In this document: piece by piece, positions 1-10,716 of the stretch | Numbering within the stretch: the stretch's first letter is position 1 | Layout: each line of letters starts with the position of its first letter | From: a virus | DNA length: 34,598 nt | Virus record (IMG/VR): IMGVR_UViG_3300047564_004306 | Coordinates: 1-34,598 of that record | Direction: 5' to 3' (one strand) | Made by a program: the position numbers and the translations under genes | Notes under the pieces: model-generated | The model's input: the letters and a program-made list of their open reading frames with translations, nothing else | Database searches by the model: none | Told to the model about the DNA's origin: nothing

Positions 1-3000
1 AAATCACTGATAGTTCATCTGTTTCAAATAATTCTACAGTAGTTGATGTTCTTGATGAGAAAAGGTTTTCAATTAGAGGTCAAGGTCAACTAAATTCTAA
101 TCTATCATACACCATTAGTAGGTACATTACAAAACCAAATTCTTCTCTATATCCTCAACTAAATGTAAATACTGCAAACGTTCAGAATGTTTATACAAAC
201 TACTCTGATGAAGTATTGGTCGCATCTCCATCTATACCATTTTACTATGATCAACTTCTAAATCCATATGATAAAAAAGTTACTTTTTCGGGAAGTTTTA
301 GTGGTGAAGTTCTGCAAATAACTTCAGGACTTGATCATGGATTTTATACTGGAGATAAAGTTTATTACTCTCCAGGTAAAGTAGTAACCACTGATTTAAA
401 TGATGATCTAAATCCAGTGACAGTAGAAGTTATTAGTAAGTTTCCTGAACTAGTTGAAGGTTTATATTATGTTAAAAGAATTGATGCTACTAGAATCAGT
501 TTAGCAAAAAGTCCTTCAAACATTGCTGATAATAATTTCATTTCAGTTTCTGGACCAGTAACTTCAAACACATTATCATACTATGATTTTGCAAATAAGA
601 GTTTGCAACCTCAGAATATTTTAAGAAAAGTAATTGATCCAGTTAATAAGAGTGGTAATTATGAGACAAATCCTGGAAAAATTGGTATTCTTGTTAATGG
701 AGTAGAAATCTTAAATTATAAGTCTGCAGAAACTATTTTCTATGGTCAGATTGATAATCTAGATGTATCTTCAAGAGGAAGTGGATATGATGTTTTAAAT
801 CCTCCTAGTTTGGATATATCCGACTCTCAAGGTATTGGAGCAACAGGTATTTGTGCAGTAAACGGTTCTCTACAAAGAATACAGATAATTGATCCTGGTT
901 TTGACTATGTAAATAAACCATTTGTCACTGTTACTGGAGGAAATGGTAAAAATGCTTCAGCAGAAATCAATATGGCCTCTGTTGAGCATAATTCTTTCTT
1001 CAACGCAGAATCATCCTCAACTAATGTAAATCTATTTACTGATACGATTGGATTTGCTACTTATCATAGGTTTAGAGATTATGAAAGAGTCATTTATCTA
1101 ACAGATGGTCAAAAAGGGATTGCTGGTCTAACCACTGAAGCGTCTTATTATGTTTCGATAATTGATGGATTCAATGTAAAACTTCATGAAAAAGAAAGTG
1201 AAGCAATATCTGGAATCAATACAGTCAATCTTAATGATTATGGAACAGGTGTTCATAGATTTAAAGCAGCAGTTAGAAAAGAAATCATTTCTGATATTAT
1301 CATAACTAATGCTGGTGAAGGTTATCAAAATAAGCAGAGAAGTGTATCCGTTTCTGGAATTAACACTGCATTAAGCACAATTAATATTGAATCTCATGGA
1401 TATTTGACAGGTGAAGAACTAGTATATTCAACTAATGGTACTGTAGTTGGTGGATTAAACACCACTTCTCAGTATATTGTCAAAAAAATTGATGAAAACT
1501 CCTTTAAATTGGCACCTGTTGGACTTGGAACAACAGCAAAAGCATATTATCTTGATACTGAACAGTTTATAACTTTCAATTCTACTGGTTCAGGCACACA
1601 TTCATTCAATTATACACCTATAACTGTAAACATAACCGGAAATATTGGTGTATCTACTCTTTCTGGTCAAGATTTTTCTGCAAAAATTCAACCAATCTTT
1701 AGAGGAAGCATTGATTCTGTCTATTTGACAACAAAAGGATCAAATTATGGTTCTGAAGAAGTTATTAACTACAATAGACAACCTATTTTTAACTTAAGAA
1801 GTGGAACTGGCGCAGAATTAATTACCATAGTTAATAATCAAGGAAAAATTGCTGAAGTATTAGTTGCAAAACCTGGTTCTGGTTACAATAGTCCTCCAGA
1901 TTTATTAATCAATGGAAAAGGTAGTTATGCAAAACTAACACCTATTGTTGAAAATGGTCAATTAGTAGAAGTTAAAGTAATAAATGGTGGAATTGGATAT
2001 GAAGATGGAACTACAATAGATGTTATTCCTGCTGGACAAAACTGTAGATTATTTGCAAATATTCAAAAGTGGACTGTCAACCTATTCCAGAAGTATTTCA
2101 ATATACTTGGGAGTGATGATGGTGTTGTTACATTGTCAGACAGAGATTCTTATGGATTGCAATATTGCCATCTTTATGCACCGAGAAAACTGAGACAATC
2201 ACTGTATGCAAAATCCCAAAATGGTGATAATGTAATAGATGACTTAACTCTATATGGAATTACAGACCTTAGAGAAGTAAATAATCAAGAAGTTTCTTCA
2301 ACGTATCACTCACCTATAATTGGTTGGTCATATGATGGCAATCCAATTTATGGTCCATATGGATTCTCAACTCCAACAGGTGGGACTGCAAAAGCAATGC
2401 TATCTGGTTATGAGTTGGTTTCTAAGGCAAACAGACCTTCTCTAACTTATTTCCCACAAGGTTTCTTCAATGAAGATTATGAATTCAAGGGAAATGGTGA
2501 CTTGGATCCGCACAATGGTAGATTCTGCGTAACTCCAGATTTTCCAAATGGAGTTTATGCATATTTCTCAACCATTAGTTCTGGTTCAGTAGATACTGAT
2601 GGTCCTTTTAGAGGATATAAGAGACCATCTTATCCATATTTTATTGGAACAAGTTTTTATTCACAACCAAATAGTTTTAATTTCAGTAAAGAATCTAATC
2701 AAGATGAATATAAGTTTGACGACTTTAAGTGGTTTAGAAGCACTCTGAACTATGCTCTGAAGAGTTCAAATAGCTCTTATAATTACATCTTCAATCCAGA
2801 TAAAGTTAAAAATCAAACAATAAACGTAAACTATGCATCAAGAGGAAAAGTAGAAACTATCGGAATTTTAACTGGTGGTACAAACTACAATGTTAATGAT
2901 AGATTAATATTTGATAATTCTGGAACTGGTGGGTTAAATGCTGCAGCAAAGGTAGAAAAAGTTTTTAGCAAAGATGTAACTAATGTAAGTGCATCAACAA

Positions 3001-6000
3001 CCTCTTTCTCCTCAGTAGAATTTGCAACTTTAGATGGTTCAGGTCAAATCATAGGATTTACCACCGCTCCACACAGACTCAAGAACCTTGAACTAGTAAA
3101 TGTATCTGGACTAAACACATACTTCTCAAAAATAGAAGGAACTTATAACATTGGAGTTCGTACAGATAACTTTATCACCACTCTGGGAATATCAACAATT
3201 GGTGTAACTGGACTTACTACCTATTTCTATTTGTCAGGAATTCTAGAGTTTCCTTATATTAAAGAAAATGACATTCTTGGAATTGGAACTCAAGAAAAAG
3301 TAAAAGTTCTCAATGTAGATTCTGCTTCTGGAAGAATTAGAGTCCTAAGAGAGTATGATTCAACGGTAAGTTCTGCGTATACAGCAACTACACCACTTTA
3401 TGAAGATCCTAGAAAGTTCAGAATTAATACTGGATTCAAAACAGATTATGCATATTCAGTAAATAGAGAGATTTATTTCAATCCTCAAGAATCTGTAGGT
3501 ATTGGAACTAGTGCATCTGTAGGTGTTGGGACTATTGCGGTATTTTCACTTCCAGGTGTTGGTGTTACTCAGGTATTTGTTCCTTATCAATCAATTTATC
3601 TACCAAATCATCAATTAAGAACTGGTGAAAAAGTAAGTTACTCAACAAATGGTGGATCTGAGATTCTTGTATTTGATGGTATTTCTTCTTTCTCTTTACC
3701 ACAGACACAAGACCTTTATGTTGCAAATATTTCAAATAATTTTATAGGTGTTTCTACCGTTAAAATTGGTCTTGGAAGCACAGGTTTTGTTGGAGTAGGA
3801 ACAACAAACTCGGTTGGACTTCTATTCTTTAAAAATTTTGGTACTGGGGATCATCATAGTTTCACTACAAGAAAAGAATCTATTGTTGGCGAAATCTCTA
3901 AAAATATTGTAATAGTTGCAACAGCATCAACACATGGTCTCTCAGTTGGAGACACTATTGACATGGTTTCTGTACCAAAAGACACTGAAACTATTGTAGT
4001 GAAATATAATGACAATAGTAGAAGAGTTGTATTTAAACCTCAATCATTCTTGGCGATTAATGTTGATACTAGTGAAGACACAATTTACATAGAAAATCAT
4101 GGTTTCAAAAATGGTGATAAAGTTGTTTATACTTCAGCATCTCCTTCAGGTGGTTTAATCAATGAAGGAATTTATTACATTTTATACTATACAAAAGATA
4201 AGGTACGTCTGTGTTCTACAGATTATGATCTAAATTTAAATGTTCCAAACTATGTCAATATAACCAGTGCTTCTAATGGAACTTTATCTTTAATTAACCC
4301 TCAACTTGACATATACAGAAATAAAGTAGTAACATTTGATCTTTCCGATTCTTCTCTATCTTATTTGAGCGGACCTACTTTGTATTCTGCTTTTGATCTC
4401 AATTTCTACAAAGATGCAGATTATAAGTATGAATTTGAAGGAACTGGAACGTCTAAGAATTTTGAAGTTATTAGAAGTGGTAGAGTTGGTATTGATACAA
4501 CTGCTAGAGTTTCAATATTACTGAATGATAATGTTCCTGATAATTTCTTCTACAGATTAGAAAATGTAAATGAAGATTTTATTGGAGACGTTAAGAAAGA
4601 GATAATTGTAGATACTGAAGTTTATAATCATAATCAAATTAATCTGATCTCCAGCAAATATACTGGATCTCATAGAGTTACTGGTATTGGAACAACAAAT
4701 ACATTTACTTTTGATTTATCTGATTATCCAGAGGTAGATTCATATAATCAAACAACTTCAAATCTTTACTATGAAACCAATTCTTCTACTGCTTATGGTG
4801 CAGTATCTAGAGTTAATATCATTAATGGTGGTTACAATTATGAATTTACTCCAGGAATTAGTACAGTAATTAGTAATCATGGATCTGGTGCCATTTTTGA
4901 AGTACAAAGTAATTCAATAGGAAATATTGTTAAAAATGAAATAGAGAATATTGGATTTGATTATCCAACTGATCTAACACTAAGTCCATCTCTAAATCTT
5001 CCAGAGATACTTCAGATTGAACCACTGTCTTCATTCGTTGATATTACTATTCTTTCTGCAGGTAAGAATTACTTGACTCCTCCTGGACTTGTTGTAATTG
5101 ATGGATTTACTAAAAAAGTTGTTGATGATGTAGATCTTAGATATGAAATTGGGGCAACAAAAGTTAGAATTGTTAAGAATACTTATGGAATGTACAATAC
5201 AACTCCAACAATTATTCCTATCAACAATTCTAATGGAGTAGGTATCAATACAATATCCTACAATTCAACAACCAAAGATGTAATTGTTGGTTTTAATACA
5301 GGATTTAGTGACGTATTTCCATTCTCAGTTGGTGATAAAGTATTAATTGAAAATACAAGTGTTGGTGTAGGTTCAACTGCAAAAGGATATAATTCATCTT
5401 CTTACGATTATAGATTATTCACTGTTACTGCAATAAATCCTGCTCTAGGAGGAAATACTGGATCTATAACTTATAATCTATCCGATTATCTATTTGCAGG
5501 TGAGTTTCCTGGTGTTCCCGATCTTACTGTTTCTACTGGTAGAGTGGTTAATAGCAAGGATTTTCCAGTTTTTGATATAAAACTTAAAAAGAATGATTTC
5601 TTTGTTGGAGAAACTGTTATTTCTCAATCAGGAATTGGTATCGTAGAAAGTTGGAACAATAAAATTGAATATCTTAAAGTTTCAACTGACAGTGATTTGT
5701 TTATTGGAGATATCTTAACGGGACAATCTTCAAATACTAGAGGTATTATCAAGAGAAAAATTGAATTTGACTCATATATTAAATTAGGTCCGACTTCAAA
5801 AGTCAATAAAGGATGGATTTATGATACTGGATTCCTCAATAATAATGTACAGAGAATAGCAGATAATAATTACTACCAATACTTCTCATACTCTCTCAAA
5901 TCCAGAGTTCCTCTTGAAACCTGGAACGATTCTGTTAAATCATTGAATCACACTTCAGGATTCTTGAAATTCTCTGACTTAATGATTGAAAATCAAGATG

Positions 6001-9000
6001 GTGATAGAAATTCTGCAAATGTTTTTGCTGAAGATAGTATTGCAGATGTTGTTGTTGATGTAATTGGAAGTGGAGATTTGAATTGCATTTATACATTTGA
6101 TCTTGCAACTGAAAGGACCACAAGAATTGGAACAGGATTAGTTTCTGATGAAATTATTCTTCAAAATAGAGTTTTAACTGATTATTTTGAATCAGTAGGA
6201 AATAGAGTTCTTATTATTGATGACATAAGTGACCAATTCAATAGTAACCCTAGATCTACAAGATTTAGCACGATTGATCAGTTTGAGTTGGCGTCAGCAA
6301 GAACTAAAAAATACTTTACTTATGTACGAGATAAGAGATTTACTGCTGAAAGACAAATTTTAATTGTTTCTCTTCTTCATGATAATGTAAATGGTTATTT
6401 GAATCAATATGGAAGAGTTGAAACTTATGTAGATTTAGGATCTTTTGACTTCAGTATTAGTGGTTCTCTAGGTCAACTCAATTTTTATCCAATTAAGTTC
6501 TCTGTCAATGATTATGATATTTCATATATTTCTCATGATCTAAAGAGTAACATTGTTGGAATTGGTCAAAGTGATCTTGGCAGTATTGTAAACCTAAAAT
6601 CTAGCCAAACTACAATTCCTACTGGTTCTTCTTCAGCATCCAATATAGTTTCTATTGCCAATACTTACAGATCTGCAAAGGTTCTAGTTGAAATTGGTGC
6701 TACTGATGGTTCTTATTATGAATTTGATGAAATTAACCTTCTTCAAGACGGTACTAATGTTGATATTGTTGATTATGGTCAGTTAACTGATCATACCATC
6801 ACTAATTCTTATGGTATTCCTGGACTGGGAACTTATATTCCATATATTGATGGATCAAGTGTAAAAATAGATTTCAAACCAGATTCTGCTCTTGGTATTG
6901 GCGTCACTATTAATACTCTAGCAATTTCTATTGCTAGTTCCACGTCTTCTTCGGTTGGAATAGGAACAGAAGAACTTATTACTGGTTATATAAGTTCTGG
7001 AATTGCATCTATTTCTGCATCTGGTTCTCCAGTAGAAAATATAATTACCGAATATCCAAATAATCATTCTTGTGCTTACTATATTGTAAGCGTTGAAGAC
7101 ACTACAAATCAAAGATATCAAATGTCTGAGGTTCTTGTAGTTGATGATGGTGTAGATGTATCAATAACTGAATATGGAATTATTCAAACACATTCCTCTC
7201 TCGGATCTGTTGGTGCTGCTGTCAGCACAAATGGAACACAATTAACATTTACTCCAGAACCTGGTATTGATGTTCAAGTAAGAGTTTTTCAAAATGCACT
7301 AAGTTTTGAAAAGGTAGGTATAAATCAAAATTCTATTAACTTTGATAATGCAGAAATTACTAGCAATTTTGGAAATTATGAAGGGACTGATAGATCAGTT
7401 AGAAGAAGTTTTGATCTTACTCATAGACAGAATCCAATTTTCTTAAGATATTTTGATGGAAGTGATTCTAACATTGTTAGTACTGGTTCAAATAGTATCA
7501 CAATACCAGATCACTATTTTGTAACTGGTGAAGAAGTTAGGTATTCTTATGCTGGTGCTGGAACAACACAGGCAATTGGTATAGCACAAACAGTTGTTAC
7601 TGGTATTGGAACTACAGATAAGTTACCACAAACTGTTTATGTTGTAAAATTAAACGAAAGCACCATTCAACTGGCTGGAAGTGCTGCAGATGCGCTCAGA
7701 GGAAATCCATCTATTTTTGATATTACATCTGTTGGTATTGGAACTTCTCATTCGTTTACTGCAACTAATCAGAATGCAAAAAATATTATTGCAATTGACA
7801 ATTATTTCCAATCACCTATTGTGGGTTCTTCAGTAACAACAACTCTAGCAAAAGATGCTTCAACTGTTGATAATCGTCTTACTTTCTCAGGAATAACTTC
7901 TTTCTTTGGTGGTAATTTGATACAAATTAATAATGAGATTATGAGAATCAATACAGTTGGTATTGGAAGCACTAATGTAATTCTTGTTGATAGACCTTGG
8001 ATGGGAACTGGTTTATCAACACACTCTGCAGGAGATCTTATTCGTATCATTGAAGGTAACTACAATATTATTGAGAATACAATTCACTTTGCAGAGGCAC
8101 CTTATGGTCCAACTCCAATAGGTTCTACAACAAATCCGCCAAATGATAGAGATTGGACAGGAATAACAACTCATTCTACTTTCCAAGGTAGAACTTTCTT
8201 GAGAAGTGGTGTACCCAATACTGCACAAGAAACTTATGAATCAAACTATATCTTTGATGGAATTTCAAATCAGTTCACAGGAATTGGTAAGACATTCACT
8301 CTCACTGCAAACAATCAAAATATAACAGGTTTCTCTACAAACAATGCAGTTATACTTATCAATGGCGTATTCCAAGGACCTCAAGGAGCACAAGCAGAAC
8401 TTGAAGATTATACTTTAGTTGAAAGTGCAGGTATCTCTAGCATTAGATTCACTGGAACTGCATCTTCTGTTGGGTATGATGTCAATAATGCAAATATTCC
8501 TGTTGGTGGCATAATTGTTTCTGTTGGATCAAGTAATGGATTTGGACTACAACCACTGGTTTCTGCTGGTGGTACTGCTATTGTTTCTGCTGGAGGAACT
8601 ATTTCATCAATTAGCATTGGTAACAGTGGTTCTGGTTACAGAATAGGAATTCAAACCGTTGTTAATGTTGGAGTTCAGACTTCAAGCACAGGAACTCCAA
8701 ATATTGAATTCATTGGAACTGCATCAGTAAGTAATGGTCACATTATTGGAGTTACTATAACAAATCCAGGATCTGGATATACTTCATCAAACCCCCCATT
8801 AGTTGTATTTGATGATCCACTCTCATATACCAACATTCCACTAATTTATAGCTCTTCTTCATTCCAAGGAATAGGAACTGAAGCAAAGATTGATGTTACC
8901 GTTGGACAGGGATCAAGTGTAATTGATTTCACTATTAAGAACACTGGATATGGATATGGTCAAGGGGAAATTTTAACTGTTGAAATTGGTGGTAATACAG

Positions 9001-10688
9001 GAATTCCTACTGATACTTCAAAACCATACTCACAGTTCCAGGTTACGATTGATAAAACCTATAACGATTTCTTCTCTGGTTGGGTTCTTGGTCAACTTGA
9101 AGTTCTTGATAGTTTTGAAGAATTATTTGATGGAGTAACGAAGAAGTTCCCACTCAAACTTAGTGGTGGTTTAGTTACTATTCGTGCTGCAAAAGGTTCA
9201 AATATTGATGTTAAATCAACACTTCTAATATTCCTCAATGATATTCTACAAAAACCAGGTGAAGCATATTATTTTGAAGGTGGAAGTGTAGTTGAGTTCA
9301 GTGAAGCACCAAAATCTGGTGATGTAGTTAAAGTTCTATTTTATAAGGGTAGTGGTGATATTGATGTTGTCTTTAGAGATGTTCTTGAAACAATCAAAGT
9401 TGGTGACGAATTAACTCTGAACTATGAACCAGGATTTGGTCAAGGTTTTGGACTTCAACAAGAAGAAAGAGTCGTTACTGGCATCAATACAACTGATTCA
9501 CTTCAAACAAATCCTTACTCTGGTCCTGGAATTACTACTGATGATACTTTACTAAGACCTATTAAGTGGTGTAAGCAAACTTCTGATAAAATTATTAATG
9601 GAAGAATTGTCGGTAAGGATAGAATTCAGTATGAACCTCTCATCAATCCATCTTCTTATCTGATCAGTGCTGTTGGTGTAGGATCAACAACAATTTACGT
9701 TGATAATATCAAACCATTCTTTGATGCACAGAATGAGAGCCCACTGCTAACCTTCCAAAATCAAGTTACATTCATTTCACAAGATTCTCTTGTTGCAGCA
9801 TCTGGAACGGCAATTGTTTCTTCTGCTGGTTCAGTAACTTCTATTGATATTACTGAGGGTGGTTATGGTTATTCATCTGCACCTGCAATAACAATTGAGA
9901 ATCCTGTTGGACTTGCTGTTTCTTATAGAGCAACTGCAACATCTGCAATTGTTGATGGTGTTGTTGATTCCATCTCAGTAACTTCTGTTGGTAGTGGATA
10001 TACACCCACAAATCCACCAGCAGTTCTTATTGAACCACCAACACTAGTAAAAGAAACTGTTAATACCGTTGTATATTCTGGCGATTCTGGTGTTATTGTT
10101 GGGGTTGGAACAACAACTCTTGAAACAATATTTGATCTGTTTATTCCTACAAATTCATTCTTAAGAGATAATACTCTTGTCGGTTCTGCAATTACTGTAA
10201 GTGGAATTTCTACAGGTGACTTCTTCATTATCTACAATTCTAATGTAGGAAGTGCTTTTACATCCATCAATTCTCTTAGCAACTCAAATCAAGTTATTGG
10301 TGTTGGAACTCAATTCTTAGATAATGTCTATCAGGTTTATTCTGCACAAGACGTTCTGGTAAACATTATTGGAGTTGGAACAACTGCAGTAAGAAGAGTT
10401 TATGTAAGAAGTGGTATTAGTACTGTTGATTTCAGTTCTACAACAATTACATTTGATTCTACAGTTTATGACTTCAGTTCTATTGGAATTGGTACTGGTG
10501 TTGGAACATTCTTAGGAATTTCTACTTCTAATTATTATGGAAACTTTAGTTGGGGTAAAGTCATACTTTCCGAACCTCTAGAGAATGGTCCATTTAATTC
10601 ATACACTCTAAGAGGTATTGGTGGCATTTCAACTTCAGCATTTGTGAATAGAACTGCACCTCTTAAATACATCAACTACACCAGTTAA
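1..10688 (+). CDS. Giant virion structural protein with YHYH domain (5' partial)
   Basis: The reading frame is open from the first full codon at base 3, so the gene starts left of the window; the TTG at 216 is not a real start. At least 3561 residues are visible. Bases about 2290-2570 carry a YHYH-type domain: GWSYDGNPIYGPYGF, then DLDPHNGRF and TPDFPNGVYAYF. The rest is beta-rich, with at least fifteen G-(I/V/L)-G-(T/S) motifs, many GSGY-x-PP repeats (for example near 780, 1870, 8625, 8770, 9860 and 9990), a tandem domain duplication at about 6650-7312, and a domain with FLNDILQKPG near 9230. No signal peptide or catalytic motif is evident. It lies just before the LamG gene and gp8, the slot of T4 gene 7, which suggests a baseplate-periphery or fibre protein. 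That role is inferred from position and composition; the YHYH assignment is firmer. Confidence 0.85.
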   Translation, partial: ITDSSSVSNNSTVVDVLDEKRFSIRGQGQLNSNLSYTISRYITKPNSSLYPQLNVNTANVQNVYTNYSDEVLVASPSIPFYYDQLLNPYDKKVTFSGSFSGEVLQITSGLDHGFYTGDKVYYSPGKVVTTDLNDDLNPVTVEVISKFPELVEGLYYVKRIDATRISLAKSPSNIADNNFISVSGPVTSNTLSYYDFANKSLQPQNILRKVIDPVNKSGNYETNPGKIGILVNGVEILNYKSAETIFYGQIDNLDVSSRGSGYDVLNPPSLDISDSQGIGATGICAVNGSLQRIQIIDPGFDYVNKPFVTVTGGNGKNASAEINMASVEHNSFFNAESSSTNVNLFTDTIGFATYHRFRDYERVIYLTDGQKGIAGLTTEASYYVSIIDGFNVKLHEKESEAISGINTVNLNDYGTGVHRFKAAVRKEIISDIIITNAGEGYQNKQRSVSVSGINTALSTINIESHGYLTGEELVYSTNGTVVGGLNTTSQYIVKKIDENSFKLAPVGLGTTAKAYYLDTEQFITFNSTGSGTHSFNYTPITVNITGNIGVSTLSGQDFSAKIQPIFRGSIDSVYLTTKGSNYGSEEVINYNRQPIFNLRSGTGAELITIVNNQGKIAEVLVAKPGSGYNSPPDLLINGKGSYAKLTPIVENGQLVEVKVINGGIGYEDGTTIDVIPAGQNCRLFANIQKWTVNLFQKYFNILGSDDGVVTLSDRDSYGLQYCHLYAPRKLRQSLYAKSQNGDNVIDDLTLYGITDLREVNNQEVSSTYHSPIIGWSYDGNPIYGPYGFSTPTGGTAKAMLSGYELVSKANRPSLTYFPQGFFNEDYEFKGNGDLDPHNGRFCVTPDFPNGVYAYFSTISSGSVDTDGPFRGYKRPSYPYFIGTSFYSQPNSFNFSKESNQDEYKFDDFKWFRSTLNYALKSSNSSYNYIFNPDKVKNQTINVNYASRGKVETIGILTGGTNYNVNDRLIFDNSGTGGLNAAAKVEKVFSKDVTNVSASTTSFSSVEFATLDGSGQIIGFTTAPHRLKNLELVNVSGLNTYFSKIEGTYNIGVRTDNFITTLGISTIGVTGLTTYFYLSGILEFPYIKENDILGIGTQEKVKVLNVDSASGRIRVLREYDSTVSSAYTATTPLYEDPRKFRINTGFKTDYAYSVNREIYFNPQESVGIGTSASVGVGTIAVFSLPGVGVTQVFVPYQSIYLPNHQLRTGEKVSYSTNGGSEILVFDGISSFSLPQTQDLYVANISNNFIGVSTVKIGLGSTGFVGVGTTNSVGLLFFKNFGTGDHHSFTTRKESIVGEISKNIVIVATASTHGLSVGDTIDMVSVPKDTETIVVKYNDNSRRVVFKPQSFLAINVDTSEDTIYIENHGFKNGDKVVYTSASPSGGLINEGIYYILYYTKDKVRLCSTDYDLNLNVPNYVNITSASNGTLSLINPQLDIYRNKVVTFDLSDSSLSYLSGPTLYSAFDLNFYKDADYKYEFEGTGTSKNFEVIRSGRVGIDTTARVSILLNDNVPDNFFYRLENVNEDFIGDVKKEIIVDTEVYNHNQINLISSKYTGSHRVTGIGTTNTFTFDLSDYPEVDSYNQTTSNLYYETNSSTAYGAVSRVNIINGGYNYEFTPGISTVISNHGSGAIFEVQSNSIGNIVKNEIENIGFDYPTDLTLSPSLNLPEILQIEPLSSFVDITILSAGKNYLTPPGLVVIDGFTKKVVDDVDLRYEIGATKVRIVKNTYGMYNTTPTIIPINNSNGVGINTISYNSTTKDVIVGFNTGFSDVFPFSVGDKVLIENTSVGVGSTAKGYNSSSYDYRLFTVTAINPALGGNTGSITYNLSDYLFAGEFPGVPDLTVSTGRVVNSKDFPVFDIKLKKNDFFVGETVISQSGIGIVESWNNKIEYLKVSTDSDLFIGDILTGQSSNTRGIIKRKIEFDSYIKLGPTSKVNKGWIYDTGFLNNNVQRIADNNYYQYFSYSLKSRVPLETWNDSVKSLNHTSGFLKFSDLMIENQDGDRNSANVFAEDSIADVVVDVIGSGDLNCIYTFDLATERTTRIGTGLVSDEIILQNRVLTDYFESVGNRVLIIDDISDQFNSNPRSTRFSTIDQFELASARTKKYFTYVRDKRFTAERQILIVSLLHDNVNGYLNQYGRVETYVDLGSFDFSISGSLGQLNFYPIKFSVNDYDISYISHDLKSNIVGIGQSDLGSIVNLKSSQTTIPTGSSSASNIVSIANTYRSAKVLVEIGATDGSYYEFDEINLLQDGTNVDIVDYGQLTDHTITNSYGIPGLGTYIPYIDGSSVKIDFKPDSALGIGVTINTLAISIASSTSSSVGIGTEELITGYISSGIASISASGSPVENIITEYPNNHSCAYYIVSVEDTTNQRYQMSEVLVVDDGVDVSITEYGIIQTHSSLGSVGAAVSTNGTQLTFTPEPGIDVQVRVFQNALSFEKVGINQNSINFDNAEITSNFGNYEGTDRSVRRSFDLTHRQNPIFLRYFDGSDSNIVSTGSNSITIPDHYFVTGEEVRYSYAGAGTTQAIGIAQTVVTGIGTTDKLPQTVYVVKLNESTIQLAGSAADALRGNPSIFDITSVGIGTSHSFTATNQNAKNIIAIDNYFQSPIVGSSVTTTLAKDASTVDNRLTFSGITSFFGGNLIQINNEIMRINTVGIGSTNVILVDRPWMGTGLSTHSAGDLIRIIEGNYNIIENTIHFAEAPYGPTPIGSTTNPPNDRDWTGITTHSTFQGRTFLRSGVPNTAQETYESNYIFDGISNQFTGIGKTFTLTANNQNITGFSTNNAVILINGVFQGPQGAQAELEDYTLVESAGISSIRFTGTASSVGYDVNNANIPVGGIIVSVGSSNGFGLQPLVSAGGTAIVSAGGTISSISIGNSGSGYRIGIQTVVNVGVQTSSTGTPNIEFIGTASVSNGHIIGVTITNPGSGYTSSNPPLVVFDDPLSYTNIPLIYSSSSFQGIGTEAKIDVTVGQGSSVIDFTIKNTGYGYGQGEILTVEIGGNTGIPTDTSKPYSQFQVTIDKTYNDFFSGWVLGQLEVLDSFEELFDGVTKKFPLKLSGGLVTIRAAKGSNIDVKSTLLIFLNDILQKPGEAYYFEGGSVVEFSEAPKSGDVVKVLFYKGSGDIDVVFRDVLETIKVGDELTLNYEPGFGQGFGLQQEERVVTGINTTDSLQTNPYSGPGITTDDTLLRPIKWCKQTSDKIINGRIVGKDRIQYEPLINPSSYLISAVGVGSTTIYVDNIKPFFDAQNESPLLTFQNQVTFISQDSLVAASGTAIVSSAGSVTSIDITEGGYGYSSAPAITIENPVGLAVSYRATATSAIVDGVVDSISVTSVGSGYTPTNPPAVLIEPPTLVKETVNTVVYSGDSGVIVGVGTTTLETIFDLFIPTNSFLRDNTLVGSAITVSGISTGDFFIIYNSNVGSAFTSINSLSNSNQVIGVGTQFLDNVYQVYSAQDVLVNIIGVGTTAVRRVYVRSGISTVDFSSTTITFDSTVYDFSSIGIGTGVGTFLGISTSNYYGNFSWGKVILSEPLENGPFNSYTLRGIGGISTSAFVNRTAPLKYINYTS
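6650..7312 (+). repeat. Tandem duplicated beta domain inside the giant protein
   Basis: Two successive segments share one layout at protein level. Copy 1 (about 6650-6935) has the order EFDEINLLQDGTNVDIVDYG, then SVKIDFKPDSALGIGV and INTLAISI. Copy 2 (about 7060-7312) has QMSEVLVVDDGVDVSITEYG, then QLTFTPEPGIDVQVRV and FQNALSF. The similarity is clear in protein but weak in DNA, so the duplication is old. It may be a repeated stalk or decoration domain; the function is not known. Confidence 0.55.
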
Positions 10689-10689
10689 T

Positions 10690-10697
10690 AATAAATA
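10690..10697 (+). promoter_or_regulatory. Putative T4-type late promoter upstream of the LamG gene
   Basis: AATAAATA fits the NATAAATA late-promoter core of T4-like cyanophages. It lies in the 28-base gap right after the stop codon of the giant protein, 19 bases before the next ATG. The motif is short in AT-rich DNA, so the call rests mainly on its recurrence in the gaps of this window. Confidence 0.5.
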
Positions 10698-10716
10698 AAA
10701 GAAACCGTAAGTTACG

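Noticed and set aside
216-10688. TTG at 216 as start codon of the giant gene
   Set aside because: The same frame is open from base 3 without a stop, no ribosome site precedes 216, and the upstream residues have the same composition as the rest. The gene starts outside the window.
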